Assembly (NCBI GenBank): GCA_020342235.1
Contig: CP073217.1
Span: 1,054,001-1,118,000, forward strand
Length of the DNA stretch: 64,000 nucleotides
From: Saccharomycopsis phalli
Lineage: Eukaryota; Ascomycota; Saccharomycetes; Ascoideales; Saccharomycopsidaceae
Direction of reading: 5' to 3'
Shown: positions 1 to 9,039 of the stretch, one piece after another
Position numbering within the stretch: position 1 is the first letter of the stretch
Layout of the letters: each line of letters opens with the position of its first letter
Made by a program: the position numbers and the translations under genes
Notes under the pieces: generated by a model
Told to the model about the DNA's origin: nothing
Databases searched by the model: none
The model's input: only the letters and a program-made list of their open reading frames with translations

Positions 1-1
1 G

Positions 2-1474
2 AATTTAGTGGATAGCGAGAGCGAGGAAGAAGAAGAGGAAGAGGAAGAGGATGTTGAATTTGGGGTAAGGCAAGCAGAGCTTGAGGACAAAGAAGAAGGG
101 GAAGAAGAAGGAGAGGAAGAAGAAGGAGAGGAAGATGAAGATGAAGATGAAGATGAAGATGAAGATGAAGGTGAAGGTGAAGATGAAGATGAAGATGAAG
201 ATGAAGATGAAGATGAGGAAGAAGAATCCAAGGAAACAAAAAAAGGCGGATATGGTTTGGATGACAAGTTTTTCAATTTGAATGACTTCAACAAACAAAT
301 TTTGGCTCATGAAGAACGTGACGATGAAGTCTCGGAGTCAGAGGAGATTGACTATTTTGGAGATATTCCAGACGAGTCTGACGATGATGTGGAATATTAT
401 GACGACTTCTTTGACGAGCCAAGTGGAAAAAAAGAGGCCATGAGCAAGGCGAGACGAGACAAAAAGCCAGTAGAAGAGGAGGAAGAGGAAGAATTTGATG
501 ATGATGAATACGAAAAGGCCATGAGCAATACCAAACTTGACTTGTTTGACGACGAGCCTGAGGAAAAGGAGGATAGTGGCATGTCGAAGTTTGAGAAGCA
601 GCAAAAGGAAATACAGAAGCAGATTGCCCAGTTAGAACAGGAAGCGATTGGGGAGAAGAAGTGGACAATGAAGGGAGAGTCATCTGTGAAGAACCGGCCA
701 CAGGACTCGCTTTTGGACGAGGAGTTGGAGTTTGACCGTAATGCGAAGCCGGCACCGATCATCACCCAGGAAGTGACGGAGTCGATTGAGGATTTGATTC
801 GACGACGGATCCAGCACGATGAATTTGACGACTTGCCGCGACGGTTGCTTAGCGATGCGCTCAACAACAAGTTCAAGATGCAGAACGAGTTCAATATCGA
901 GGAAGTGGGCAAGAAGTCTCAAAAGTCGTTGGCGGAAATTTACGAGCAGGAGAATTACCAAGGAGTCACTGACGAATCGGTCAAGAACGACGAGCTTGCA
1001 CAGAAGCACCGTGAAATTGAGGAGTTGTACCAAGGGCTCAGTTACAAGCTTGATGCGCTTTGTTCTGCGCACTACATTCCAAAGCCGCAGACCAAGGAGT
1101 TGGAGATCAAGGTCAATACGTCTACCATTCGGATGGAAGATGCCCAGCCATTGGCTATGCTGAGCGAGTCTACGCTTGCGCCACAGGAGTTGTTCAAGGC
1201 GAAGAACCATGTGCAAGGCGATACGGTGACGCTAGCCAATGGGTTGGTGAAGTCGAAGGAGGAGCTTAGCAGGGAGGAGAAGAAGCGGCTCCGGCAGAAG
1301 CGGAAGGCAGCCGGCAATGGTGGTACGAAGAAGAAGAAGAGTAAGCAAGATGTGGTGCTTGATACCCTCAAGAAGGGCAATGTGCAGGTGATTGACAGTA
1401 AAGGTGTGAAGAAGGATCTTCAAGGGAATGTGATTAAGGAGAAGCCGTCGAAGACGGTGTCGTTCAAGTTATAG
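2..1474 (+). CDS. MPP10: U3 snoRNP protein Mpp10, 5' end outside window
   Basis: This is a component of the small-subunit processome that acts with Imp3 and Imp4 on U3 snoRNA in 18S pre-rRNA processing in the nucleolus. About 490 residues are visible. The first ~70 are almost pure Glu/Asp, then come further acidic blocks, and the C-terminal third carries the conserved Mpp10 region: an ALCSAHYIPKP segment, then the TIRMEDAQPLAMLSES and LAPQELF stretches and a basic tail with KKRLRQKRK. The reading frame is open to the first base and has no ATG at the start, so the N-terminus (perhaps 100 residues, judging by the ~590-residue yeast protein) lies to the left. Transcription runs toward a 27-bp minisatellite. 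Identification rests on the C-terminal motifs and acidic architecture. An unrelated acidic protein is unlikely. Confidence 0.9.
   Translation, partial: NLVDSESEEEEEEEEEDVEFGVRQAELEDKEEGEEEGEEEEGEEDEDEDEDEDEDEGEGEDEDEDEDEDEDEEEESKETKKGGYGLDDKFFNLNDFNKQILAHEERDDEVSESEEIDYFGDIPDESDDDVEYYDDFFDEPSGKKEAMSKARRDKKPVEEEEEEEFDDDEYEKAMSNTKLDLFDDEPEEKEDSGMSKFEKQQKEIQKQIAQLEQEAIGEKKWTMKGESSVKNRPQDSLLDEELEFDRNAKPAPIITQEVTESIEDLIRRRIQHDEFDDLPRRLLSDALNNKFKMQNEFNIEEVGKKSQKSLAEIYEQENYQGVTDESVKNDELAQKHREIEELYQGLSYKLDALCSAHYIPKPQTKELEIKVNTSTIRMEDAQPLAMLSESTLAPQELFKAKNHVQGDTVTLANGLVKSKEELSREEKKRLRQKRKAAGNGGTKKKKSKQDVVLDTLKKGNVQVIDSKGVKKDLQGNVIKEKPSKTVSFKL
131..216 (+). repeat. GATGAA hexanucleotide microsatellite in the MPP10 acidic tract
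   Basis: A nearly pure (GATGAA)n run, interrupted by two GGTGAA units, encodes alternating Asp-Glu in MPP10. The same hexamer occurs near 31230-31280 on the same strand, where it lies antisense to the poly-Ser tract of the WSC gene. Confidence 0.9.
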
Positions 1475-1499
1475 GATATACGCTGTATGTAATATAGTG

Positions 1500-1668
1500 A
1501 CTAGGATACGAAGTTGGTAGATAGTGACTAGGATACGAAGTTGGTAAATGGTAACTAGGATACGAAGTTGGTAGATAGTGACTAGGATATGAAGTTGGTA
1601 GATAGTAACTAGGATACGAAGTTGGTAAATAATAAATAGGATATGAAGTTGGTAAATAGTAACTAGGA
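1500..1668. repeat. 27-bp minisatellite, six copies plus a partial
   Basis: Units begin at 1500, 1527, 1554, 1581, 1608 and 1635, each starting ACTAGGATAYGAAGTTGGTA, with a seven-base partial copy at 1662. Copies differ at a few positions. The array starts 26 bases after the MPP10 stop. One minus-strand frame stays open because the unit is a multiple of three, but it has no gene-like features. The rest of the gap up to 1915 shows no gene. Confidence 0.95.
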
Positions 1669-1915
1669 GACTGGGTCAAAAGCAAGTTTAAAAGACAAAG
1701 ACCAAAGAAACAAAGTTCAAGGAAAGCAATAAAGACCTTGACAATGATCAGAGGTCATGAGAAGAACGGAGTGTTATTGTCTAGAGGAAATGAGCTGGCT
1801 AGACCATTTCCCGAGAACCAAAGAGACGGTACATAATGTTTAAGGTAACCCCTTCATCTTCTTCATTACACTGTATGTAATATATATTAACGCCTGCTGA
1901 GGAATATATCAACGC

Positions 1916-2620
1916 CTACTGGTTCTTTTTGCGAGGATTGACTGGTTTTTCAAGTGCCCTGTAGCTCACTTGCAAGCTAGCGACCCATTGGAGGCCGTGC
2001 AGCAAGACCCAGAGAAGAATGAACGTGACGATGAGCCCGCTCAAGATGCCGTTGCTGAATAATTGGTAGGTGTCAAAGATGCTGCCGTCGGTGACGACCA
2101 CGCTTGAGTTTTCCGCCAAGACCCCGTGCTCCTGGATCGTGACCTGGCCGTTTTCCTTTTCGGCATCGGCAAGAAGCTTGCTAAACACATTGTCCAACTC
2201 CTGCGTCATTTTCCCGCTGTCTTCGGCCATGACGCTCTCGCTCAAGTCACGCGCCACCAACTTTTGTTGTACGCTTGGCAAAAACTGGATAACCACGCTG
2301 CTCTGTTGCAACGCCTGTAGCACCTCTTTGACGGTGGTGGCGATTGGGGCATCCAACGGCTTGTCGTAGAACACTTTCTCGCTGACGGCGGCAGCGGCAG
2401 CAAACTCGGCAAACTGCTTGTCGGCAACTAGCTGCTGGTGCAACTGCTTGTCTACCTTGAGAATCGTGGCATGGTGCAAGGAGCTGATTTTGTCATGGAG
2501 CTCCTGTGAGTCCATGTAGCGGGGGAGTTGCGGAACCAAGCTGCTCTTTATGTAGACGGGAGCGGTGTTTTTGAATGCGGCAGCGACGCCAAGGCACGAC
2601 AAGATGTATGCTATTCTCAT
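1916..2620 (-). CDS. BIG1: Big1-like ER membrane protein
   Basis: The product is 234 residues, starting MRIAYILSCLGVAAA, a cleavable signal peptide. A lumenal domain of about 170 residues follows, then one membrane segment (GLIVTFILLWVLLHGLQWV) and a short cytosolic tail ending in a KKNQ dilysine-like motif. This layout, and the tail pattern SLQVSYRALEKP, match the Big1/Voa1 family (ER membrane proteins needed for beta-1,6-glucan synthesis or V-ATPase assembly). The open frame extends upstream through the 25-bp minisatellite, but the residues it would add are a low-complexity repeat and would bury the signal peptide, so the ATG at 2618-2620 is chosen. The family call is from overall layout and C-terminal similarity. 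Big1 versus Voa1 cannot be separated here. Confidence 0.7.
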   Translation of the reverse strand: MRIAYILSCLGVAAAFKNTAPVYIKSSLVPQLPRYMDSQELHDKISSLHHATILKVDKQLHQQLVADKQFAEFAAAAAVSEKVFYDKPLDAPIATTVKEVLQALQQSSVVIQFLPSVQQKLVARDLSESVMAEDSGKMTQELDNVFSKLLADAEKENGQVTIQEHGVLAENSSVVVTDGSIFDTYQLFSNGILSGLIVTFILLWVLLHGLQWVASLQVSYRALEKPVNPRKKNQ

Positions 2621-2661
2621 GGTTGGATGATTGGTGGGTGAATTTGAAGATAGAGGTAATG

Positions 2662-2836
2662 ACAGGGCACATAACAGAGACATAATACAGGGCACATAAC
2701 AGAGACATAATACAGGGCACATAACAGAGACATAATACAGGGCACATAACAGAGACATAATACAGGGCACATAACAGAGACATAATACAGGGCACATAAC
2801 AGATACATAATACAGGGCACATAACAGAGACTGATT
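2662..2836. repeat. 25-bp minisatellite, seven copies
   Basis: Units beginning ACAGGGCACATAACAGAGAC recur exactly every 25 bases from 2662 to 2812, with the last one diverging at its end. The array fills most of the 270-base gap between the phosphatase stop and the BIG1-like start, so it makes up most of that gene's promoter or 5' leader. Degenerate relatives continue to about 2895. Confidence 0.95.
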
Positions 2837-2891
2837 ACAGCATGACAGGGCAAATGGACAGACCGATTTCACAGGTACACAGGGCACACAA

Positions 2892-4451
2892 CTAGACACT
2901 GCAGACTGGGTCAAACTTGGCCTTGGCCCAGAGGGTTTCCAAATGGGCTACAAAGCTATTAAATTCGCACCATCCGTCGGTTCTGTGGGCGCAGAACTCG
3001 GGGAAATTGTCAGACAATGACACCGTGCGGTCGTTTAGCGTCATGTGAATGTACTTTTCACCCTCTCCACTGGCCCCACTGTCTGCCCGGTCAAATGCAA
3101 CTGGGCTGTCGCAATCAATCACTTCAAACACCACTTGCGCAGCAAAGGGCACGACTGTCGATATCTTGTAGTTGACAGTGTCGCTGTGCGGCCCTTGGCC
3201 CGTGAAGTTCGAGTCAAACTGCGAAAAGTCCATGGTGTTGAGCACGTTGGCGATGGTGCCGTCGTGGGTAAAGTCAAAGTAGAGCGACTGGTCGAGCGGG
3301 AAATGCGCCGGGTCCAAGTTGAGCGACGTGTTCTGCGACCCGGCCTTGGCCACGTCAATTGGCAAGCCTGTGAGCCTGCTCTTGAGCTCCTGGACCCAGC
3401 CTATGCCCAAGGCCCGGGACTGGTTATTTGCGCGCCCGTTGGTGCTGTACCATATCCAGTCGCGCAAGTACTCGTAGCCACGCCACTCGTCGTGGGTAAA
3501 GAGGTCGCAGAACCGCGAGTAGCCCAAGTTGTTGGTCTCGTAGGCACATAGTTCCTGGAACCGAAAGAGGTCTGCCGGCGCAACTGGCGCAGAGAGGCAC
3601 GGCTGAAGCCGCGCAGCTGCCTTGGCCAAGTATGCGGCCAAGTACCTCCGGTGTGCGTCGGTAACCACCTTGGACGACCTGCGCAGCGCCGCACACGAGC
3701 CCTTGGGCGCAAGGCTGTTGTTGGCGCAGGGTCCCTCGTGTAAAAGGTCGAGGGTCGCAAAGCGGCGCCAGTCGGTGCCAAAGAACCCGGCAAGGAAGTG
3801 GTGTGCGCTGTCGCGCATCCGGGGACTGGTGGTTGAGCGCACCAACAACTTCCGCTGGTCGTCCGCCAACTTCCGGTCGCCATCCAACAACTTCCGGTCG
3901 CCATCCAACAACTTCCGGTCGCCATCCGCCAACGCCCCGTACCGCAAGTACGTGCGCACGCCCTTTTCAAACAACTGGAGCCGACCCAAGGCCGTCAACG
4001 AACCCTTACCCTGGGTGTAGTTCCACGCGTTCAAGAACCCAAGTTCGCCCGTCGCCTCGACGTCGCCGGCCTCGATCCGCCGCAAGAGCGCGCTATCCGG
4101 CCGCGTCACCGGGTATCTCGACCCGTGCCTCGCAAGAAGGTGCACCTGGTGGATGCGACATTGCTCGGGAAGCCCGTACTCAAACACGCCCCAGCCCTCG
4201 GGGACAAAGTACGGCGACTGTGCGCCAAACAAGTCGTGGATCGCCCCGTTCCGCGACCCGGTTTCGATCGGCTGGGGCGGCTTGTAGCCCGTGTCGGTGG
4301 GCGTACCTGACTTGGGGGGATAGCCGTTGGTTTGCGCCAAAAAAGGAGCCAATCCGGTGGACGTCCGGTGCACAGCAGCTTCGGGCCTGTTGAGCGGGAT
4401 CTGGAGGCACAGGGATATATGGAGAGCAAGTGCCCATGCGATTACGTTCAT
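2892..4451 (-). CDS. secreted histidine acid phosphatase (phytase/PHO5 superfamily)
   Basis: The product is 519 residues. A hydrophobic N-terminus (MNVIAWALALHISLCLQ) suggests secretion. The catalytic RHGSRYP motif is at residues 108-114 after HQVHLLA, and the proton-donor HD is in FTHDGTIANVL, about residue 400. Paired cysteines are spread through the chain, as in fungal phytases and acid phosphatases. The enzyme would hydrolyse phosphomonoesters outside the cell or in the wall. An insertion between the motifs contains a 7-residue repeat (DGDRKLL), about four copies, not usual for the family. A CACGTT (4479-4474 on the minus strand), the core of a weak Pho4 site, lies just upstream of the start, which would fit phosphate regulation but is only one site. 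Gene order gives no further clue. Confidence 0.85.
   Translation of the reverse strand: MNVIAWALALHISLCLQIPLNRPEAAVHRTSTGLAPFLAQTNGYPPKSGTPTDTGYKPPQPIETGSRNGAIHDLFGAQSPYFVPEGWGVFEYGLPEQCRIHQVHLLARHGSRYPVTRPDSALLRRIEAGDVEATGELGFLNAWNYTQGKGSLTALGRLQLFEKGVRTYLRYGALADGDRKLLDGDRKLLDGDRKLADDQRKLLVRSTTSPRMRDSAHHFLAGFFGTDWRRFATLDLLHEGPCANNSLAPKGSCAALRRSSKVVTDAHRRYLAAYLAKAAARLQPCLSAPVAPADLFRFQELCAYETNNLGYSRFCDLFTHDEWRGYEYLRDWIWYSTNGRANNQSRALGIGWVQELKSRLTGLPIDVAKAGSQNTSLNLDPAHFPLDQSLYFDFTHDGTIANVLNTMDFSQFDSNFTGQGPHSDTVNYKISTVVPFAAQVVFEVIDCDSPVAFDRADSGASGEGEKYIHMTLNDRTVSLSDNFPEFCAHRTDGWCEFNSFVAHLETLWAKAKFDPVCSV
3846..3929 (-). repeat. 21-bp in-frame tandem repeat in the phosphatase gene
   Basis: Four 21-bp units start at 3846, 3867, 3888 and 3909 (plus strand CAACTTCCGGTCGCCATCC). 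On the coding strand they give heptads related to DGDRKLL. The two middle copies are identical, so this looks like a recent expansion. Confidence 0.9.
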
Positions 4452-4943
4452 TGTCGGGGGTGCCTGGTGGGAAAACGTGTGAATTTGTCCGCGTACATTT
4501 GGTCCGTGCTACATAATGATAATGCTTATTTTTGTATTTAGCTATATTGTCTCCAGCATTACGGTGTTTTGACAAGTATATTTTCACTCAGGAATATCAG
4601 ACACCATGCTGTTGAAAACCTTGTGCCAATCCTCATGTAATACAGCCCGTACCTACCTCAATTCTTTCTGATACAAGACTCAAACTCACACGATTAGTAT
4701 TAGATAATCACCCTAAACACATTTCTTTGACCAGTTACAGCAATACTAAGGCAGCCGTGCCGTACGATCACGTCTCTCCTTTCCTGACTCCGTCACCACT
4801 TATATAGCTAATCTCGCGCCCCCAGGTCAAGCGTATACATTCTAACCATCTTATCAACACGTATCTTAGTTATTACACCTCATTTGGTTGCTTGGGAAAA
4901 AACATCAATGGGTGCAAGTCGTATCCATGCTACATGCTATCCA
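4452..4943. other. intergenic, no gene seen
   Basis: About 490 bases upstream of the phosphatase and downstream of the RRM gene. TATA-like AT stretches and a CACGTT element near 4474-4479 are visible. No open frame here has gene-like features. Confidence 0.6.
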
Positions 4944-5220
4944 TCACAACCGTCTCAACGCAGCAACCACCAAAAAACTCCCGTGGATCTCGTACCCATT
5001 CATATTCTCAACTGCCGCCTCAGCATCCAATGCCTCTTCATACACAATCTCCGCCGTGTAGCTCTTGGCCCGCGGCCCAGGCGAAACAGATACAATGCTG
5101 CCAAACGGAATAAAGAGCGCCTTCACCTGCTCATGGCTCACCGACGACGGAATATTTACTGGATGTTAGTCAGTTCCTCTGCATGTCCCCATACTCACCA
5201 ACCTTGATAATATCAGACAT
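4944..5220 (-). CDS. 78-residue single-RRM protein, spliced (PPIE/Cyp33-type RRM)
   Basis: Two exons: 5220-5199 and 5158-4944. The 40-base intron (5198-5159) has donor GTGAGT, branch GACTAAC and acceptor CAG. Splicing joins MSDIIKVV to NIPSSVSHEQVKALFIPFG and gives a complete, minimal RRM: beta1 KVVNIP (RNP2), helix, FIPFGSIVSV, AEIVYEE (RNP1 region, lacking the usual aromatic pair), AAVENMNGYEI, FLVVAAL. The wording FIPFG and AVENMNGYEI resembles the RRM of human cyclophilin E, but no cyclophilin domain follows; the frame ends after AALRRL. The two exons total 237 bases, a multiple of three, and the first exon supplies the missing beta1 strand, which is strong support for the intron. Role unknown; RNA binding, possibly in splicing, is inferred. 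Confidence 0.8.
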
Positions 5221-5304
5221 TGGGCAACAACTATATGCAGGACGCGCTACGCTGTTTTTTTTTTTGTTTCGAAATAATGCATTCTAAGATAATATAAATG
5301 ATAA

Positions 5305-6547
5305 CTATGCACCCAATTCCATAATGTCAATCTCATCGCTGACCAACTTCTTTGCCCACAGCCTGGCAACAACTGATACTTTCATATATTTTCTAGAAGC
5401 ATACTTCTTAAAGAACTCCTCGTGGATAATCGGCGATATCAAATACCTGATGATCATCCGACACACCTTGGCCAAATCTTCCTCGGTATAGCCCCCAGAG
5501 TAGTGAATCAAGTTATTGTCCCACTCGCCGCGGTTGAAGATCTTCCGCGATACATACATAGCCGCAGCCGCAGCCATGGACGGACAGATCCCAATGAAGT
5601 TGTGGTCCATTATAGAAATCTCCATCAAGTACTTGGCCAAGGTCCGGGTCGGAACCTGATAGTCATCAGCCTTGGAGATTCTGCGCAAGAAGTTCATTGG
5701 GTTTGGGTACGAGACATTGAACTCTAGTATTTCAAGCACCGCCTTTTCGGCCTCCAAAATCTCTTGCTCAGTGTAACCTCCGTCTGTCACCACTGCGTAG
5801 TTTTTCACCGACGGCGAGTACACCTCCTCGTACTTGGCAGCAATAAACAAACAACTGGTGGCCAAGAGCTGGAACTTTTCAATCTCGACACTTTCCAACG
5901 ACAAAAATCTGTCCATCAAGTTGATTGCCAAGTACAAGGTTTCAGGCAATAGCCGGAATCTCATGTGGATTTCCACAATCCAGTCGACCAATATCGACCG
6001 CATCTTGGGTTGTAGGTTCTTTTGCCACGTCAAGTACTTGGAGTCTGGCAACATCTCTTTTTCTAGTTTGTACATGTACTCGAAGATCTCCACCACATAC
6101 TCGCTGACCATCAACGGATCATCGTTATCTTCCTTGTCCAAGTCGTCCCAGGTCGGTTCCTCGACTTTGGCCCGCTTATCCTGTTGATGCAGAATATTAT
6201 CTGGCGCCGACCGCTTCAAGGAGCCTGGCTGCTCCAGCTGCTGCTTTTCTTCATAATCACTATAAATCTCTTTTTTCACTATTGTTCGAGTCTTGCTCTG
6301 GCGGCGATCCGGGTGAATCTTAGTATTTGATATTTTAGAATTGTTGGAGACGTTATTGCTGAGATGGGTCAAGGCGCTTCTTCTTCTGTTGATTGTCAAC
6401 TTGCCAATATCGTTTAATCTTTTGTCCATATGACTTGTGACTTTGGCGGCCCTAGGAATTAAAGAAGCGTTCTCGTCGCTTTGAGTCTGGTTCTTTCCCT
6501 AATATATTAGTAACTTGCTCCCCCTGGTCTGGAATACTTACAGTCAT
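5305..6547 (-). CDS. CLB2: G2/M B-type cyclin (Clb2-like), spliced
   Basis: Exon 1 is only ATGACT (6547-6542). Then a 43-base intron follows (6541-6499: GTAAGT, TACTAAT, TTAG) and exon 2 is 6498-5305, giving 399 residues. Without the intron the frame would start at an internal Met at 6429 and miss 25 residues. The destruction box RSALTHLSN is at residues 42-50, and the cyclin box begins about residue 140 (MRSILVDWIVEIHMRFRL, then LYLAINLMDRFLS and LLATSCLFIAAKYEE), followed by a second cyclin fold. It should activate Cdc28/Cdk1 for mitosis and be degraded by APC/C. Forkhead-type sites lie 410-470 bases upstream. CLB2 versus CLB4 cannot be decided without a tree; about 400 residues is short for either Candida protein. 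Confidence 0.88.
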
Positions 6548-6959
6548 ATTGTCGTGATATCTGACTTAGCTAGCAAAATTCAGGAGCGAGGATATCAACA
6601 AAACACAAAATGCTTTCAAACAGGTTTTCAAACAATTAATCCAACTGACACAAACAAAAAAGCAATGCCATTCAATGATCGAAATGCAAAGAGGATGAAA
6701 GTACTGGAGGCACGTAGATAAGAGTCGTGAATAAAATTAAGACTAGCGTTTGTTATGAATTTTCTTACTTACAAAAACCGCGTAGCTTTCTATGCACTGA
6801 CATTTTTCTGGCATTGAATCTTTCCTAAAGCAGCACCAAAAATAGTCACGTGTAGCAGCCGTATGGTTTCAAACTTGAGGGTATTTTTCGCGCTTGGCGT
6901 CCAAAAATGGCAACATGTGTTTCGCAGTCACCGGGGACGGGCAGCTTCAAATGCCAGTT

Positions 6960-7015
6960 GTAAACAAACAAACACCAAATCAAGTAAAAAACAAATAATA
7001 AACATAAATAAACAG
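6960..7015. promoter_or_regulatory. cluster of forkhead-like sites upstream of the B-type cyclin
   Basis: A perfect GTAAACAA (6960-6967) and two near-matches, ATAAACAT (6998-7005) and ATAAACAG (7008-7015), lie in the 672-base gap between the cyclin start (6547) and the DUF2470-like start (7220). Fkh2 with Mcm1 drives the CLB2 cluster in yeasts, so cell-cycle control is plausible. I did not see a convincing Mcm1 palindrome beside them. The rest of the gap (6548-7219) has no gene. Confidence 0.45.
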
Positions 7016-7219
7016 ATTGGCAACATGTCATTGTAGATCTACATATTTATATTTATTAAGTAACCTTGGCTTAAATAGGCCAATGTCTATTTTACAACCT
7101 TAATTTCCAGATCACCTACTCTTGTAGAGTTTGCACATCTCAGCTCGTCTTTATACACCCCCATCCCTATATATTCGCAATCGTTGGCATACAAACCCAT
7201 CCTCCCCAACAACACTACA

Positions 7220-7825
7220 ATGGAACAGAAAATACTAGCTCACATGAATAAGGACCACAAACTTGCCCTCGAGGATTATCTCGCGGTGTATGGCCAGGTG
7301 AAAATCACCAAAAATATAAAAAATATCCAGCTCAAGTCCCTCAGCAACTCCCACTTGGTCATTGGGTTCATTCACCGGGATGTAGACTTTACCATTGAAA
7401 AAATTATCCCCCTCGACCCTCCGTTGGACAGCTTGGCAGACGCTCGTCCACGGCTAGTGGCCATGGCAAAAGATGCGGCTGCCCAGCGTGGGTATTCGCA
7501 CAAGCAAATCTCAGAGATATTATACCCCAGCAAGCCCAGAGAGATTCTCTTGCTAGTGCTCGTCTTGACCATGGTGTTTGCGTTTTGCAAGCCCGACGTC
7601 TTTTACGGCCAATGGACCAAGGATATTGCGTTTTTCCAGACACTTCGTACCTTGACTCCCCTGATCTTCTACGGCACAGTAGCCATCCACATCTTGGAAG
7701 CTGCATTGGTGTTGTTGCCAAAGTTGAACTACTACAGAGTGCCTATAGACTACAAGATTGAGTGGATTTTTTGCACCTTGTTTGAAGGCTTTTTCGCCAT
7801 CAACCGTTTCAACCTGTTGACCTAG
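7220..7825 (+). CDS. DUF2470-like domain membrane protein
   Basis: The product is 201 residues. I start at the ATG at 7220; the frame is open upstream, but only from a TTG. Residues 1-95 resemble the DUF2470 fold seen next to haem-binding or pyridoxamine-oxidase-like domains, with the signature ILAHMNKDHKLALEDYL and a later ARPRLVAMAKDAA helix. The second half is hydrophobic with about three membrane segments (ILLLVLVLTMVFAF; LIFYGTVAIHILEAALVLL; WIFCTLFEGFFAI). Similar small fungal membrane proteins exist without known function. The histidines in the first segment could bind a ligand, but that is inference. Located 81 bases before the AIM6-family gene on the same strand. Confidence 0.6.
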   Translation: MEQKILAHMNKDHKLALEDYLAVYGQVKITKNIKNIQLKSLSNSHLVIGFIHRDVDFTIEKIIPLDPPLDSLADARPRLVAMAKDAAAQRGYSHKQISEILYPSKPREILLLVLVLTMVFAFCKPDVFYGQWTKDIAFFQTLRTLTPLIFYGTVAIHILEAALVLLPKLNYYRVPIDYKIEWIFCTLFEGFFAINRFNLLT

Positions 7826-7906
7826 ACTCCCCCCTCCCGCGTTACCCAATGCGGCAGGAACCGTGCCTTGCTTTTATATATACAAATACATGCCCATTAA
7901 TCGAAC

Positions 7907-9001
7907 ATGAAGTTGGAGTTCAATTACAGAGACCCGCTCCACATGTCCACTTTTGTCTTTTCCAGCGTCTCGATAATCATCACCATGTCTTTGTTGTTCC
8001 TCCTCCTACTCCAGTTCCTAATGCACCACACTTCCTCGGTGCTCACTCTTCGCCAACCGGCCCAGCTTCCACCAAGCCACAATGCCGTTGATTTCGACCT
8101 TCTTACCCATCACTGGGATTACTACGACGCATTCACCGACGCAATCTTCCAAAACTATCGTGCAGGCATATGCCATCCTTACAATGCAACCGTCTCCCAA
8201 TTGACAAGGGACAAAAACGTCGTCAGCGTCCATTCGCACAACGATTACTGGCGAAAGCTCCCGGTATTCGATGCCTTGTCCCATGGATTCAACTCAATCG
8301 AAGCAGACATCTGGCTAGACAATGGGTCCTTGTTGGTCGGCCACAACTCCGTGTATTTGGCCCCTTCCAGAACCGTCAAGAGCCTCTATTTGGTGCCGCT
8401 TCGCAAATTGTTGCAAGAAGTAAATTGCCACGGCGGCCCGGAATTGCACGGCTTGTTCTATAATGAACCGGAGACAACCACATATCTCTACATCGACATC
8501 AAGACCGACGCCCTAAAGACCTACAAGCAGTTTATGCGAGACGTCATCGACTCCAAGCTTACAGAATACTTGTCCTACTACGACTTTGATTCCAACAAGG
8601 TTGTTCGCGGCCCGATCTCGGTCGTCATAACCGGAAACACCCCAGTGGACTTTATCTTGGCCGAGCAGTTGAACGATCCTTTTAACATCAACAGAAGAAT
8701 CGGGTTCATCGACTCTCCTTTGGCAAACCTTCTGGATTATAATGACACCATCGCTTTGGTTGCTTCGGCATCTCTTGTGCAGCTAATCAAGGCCAAACCG
8801 TTGCTACAAGGCTTGAACAGTACGCAGTTGGACACGATTCGCGAAAAAGTTGAAATTGCACACCGCCTCAATATCAAAGCCCGGATTTGGGACACGCCAA
8901 ACTGGCCAACGTTCCAGCGTGATGCAGTGTGGCGCCAGTTGCTAGAGGCAAACGTCGACTTTCTCAACGCCGACGACTTGTCCGATGCCCGTGCGTTCTA
9001 A
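7907..9001 (+). CDS. AIM6: AIM6-family PLC-like phosphodiesterase, membrane anchored
   Basis: The product is 364 residues. One N-terminal membrane anchor (about residues 15-38) is followed by a PLC-like/glycerophosphodiesterase-type TIM-barrel domain of the Altered-Inheritance-of-Mitochondria 6 family. Residues expected for metal binding and acid-base catalysis are present: VHSHNDY (His109, His111, Asn112, Asp113), IEADIW (Glu132, Asp134) and LVGH (His146). The substrate is not known; yeast AIM6 was named from a mitochondrial inheritance screen. It is convergent, 38 bases apart, with a paralogue at 9040-10101 that has lost these residues. Shared segments (ICHPYNATVSQLTR, YYDFDSNKVVRGPI) show that the two arose by duplication. 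The membrane anchor suggests a lumenal or extracytoplasmic catalytic domain. Confidence 0.82.
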   Translation: MKLEFNYRDPLHMSTFVFSSVSIIITMSLLFLLLLQFLMHHTSSVLTLRQPAQLPPSHNAVDFDLLTHHWDYYDAFTDAIFQNYRAGICHPYNATVSQLTRDKNVVSVHSHNDYWRKLPVFDALSHGFNSIEADIWLDNGSLLVGHNSVYLAPSRTVKSLYLVPLRKLLQEVNCHGGPELHGLFYNEPETTTYLYIDIKTDALKTYKQFMRDVIDSKLTEYLSYYDFDSNKVVRGPISVVITGNTPVDFILAEQLNDPFNINRRIGFIDSPLANLLDYNDTIALVASASLVQLIKAKPLLQGLNSTQLDTIREKVEIAHRLNIKARIWDTPNWPTFQRDAVWRQLLEANVDFLNADDLSDARAF

Positions 9002-9039
9002 CTACAGATTCATTTTGCTTATATATTTGTGCCTTTACT

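Noticed and set aside
1500-2836. CRISPR array (regular short repeats)
   Set aside because: The repeats are directly tandem without unique spacers, and the organism is a yeast.
2620-2914. N-terminal extension of the BIG1-like gene through the 25-bp repeat
   Set aside because: The added residues are repeat translation and would hide a good signal peptide; the internal ATG at 2620 fits the family.
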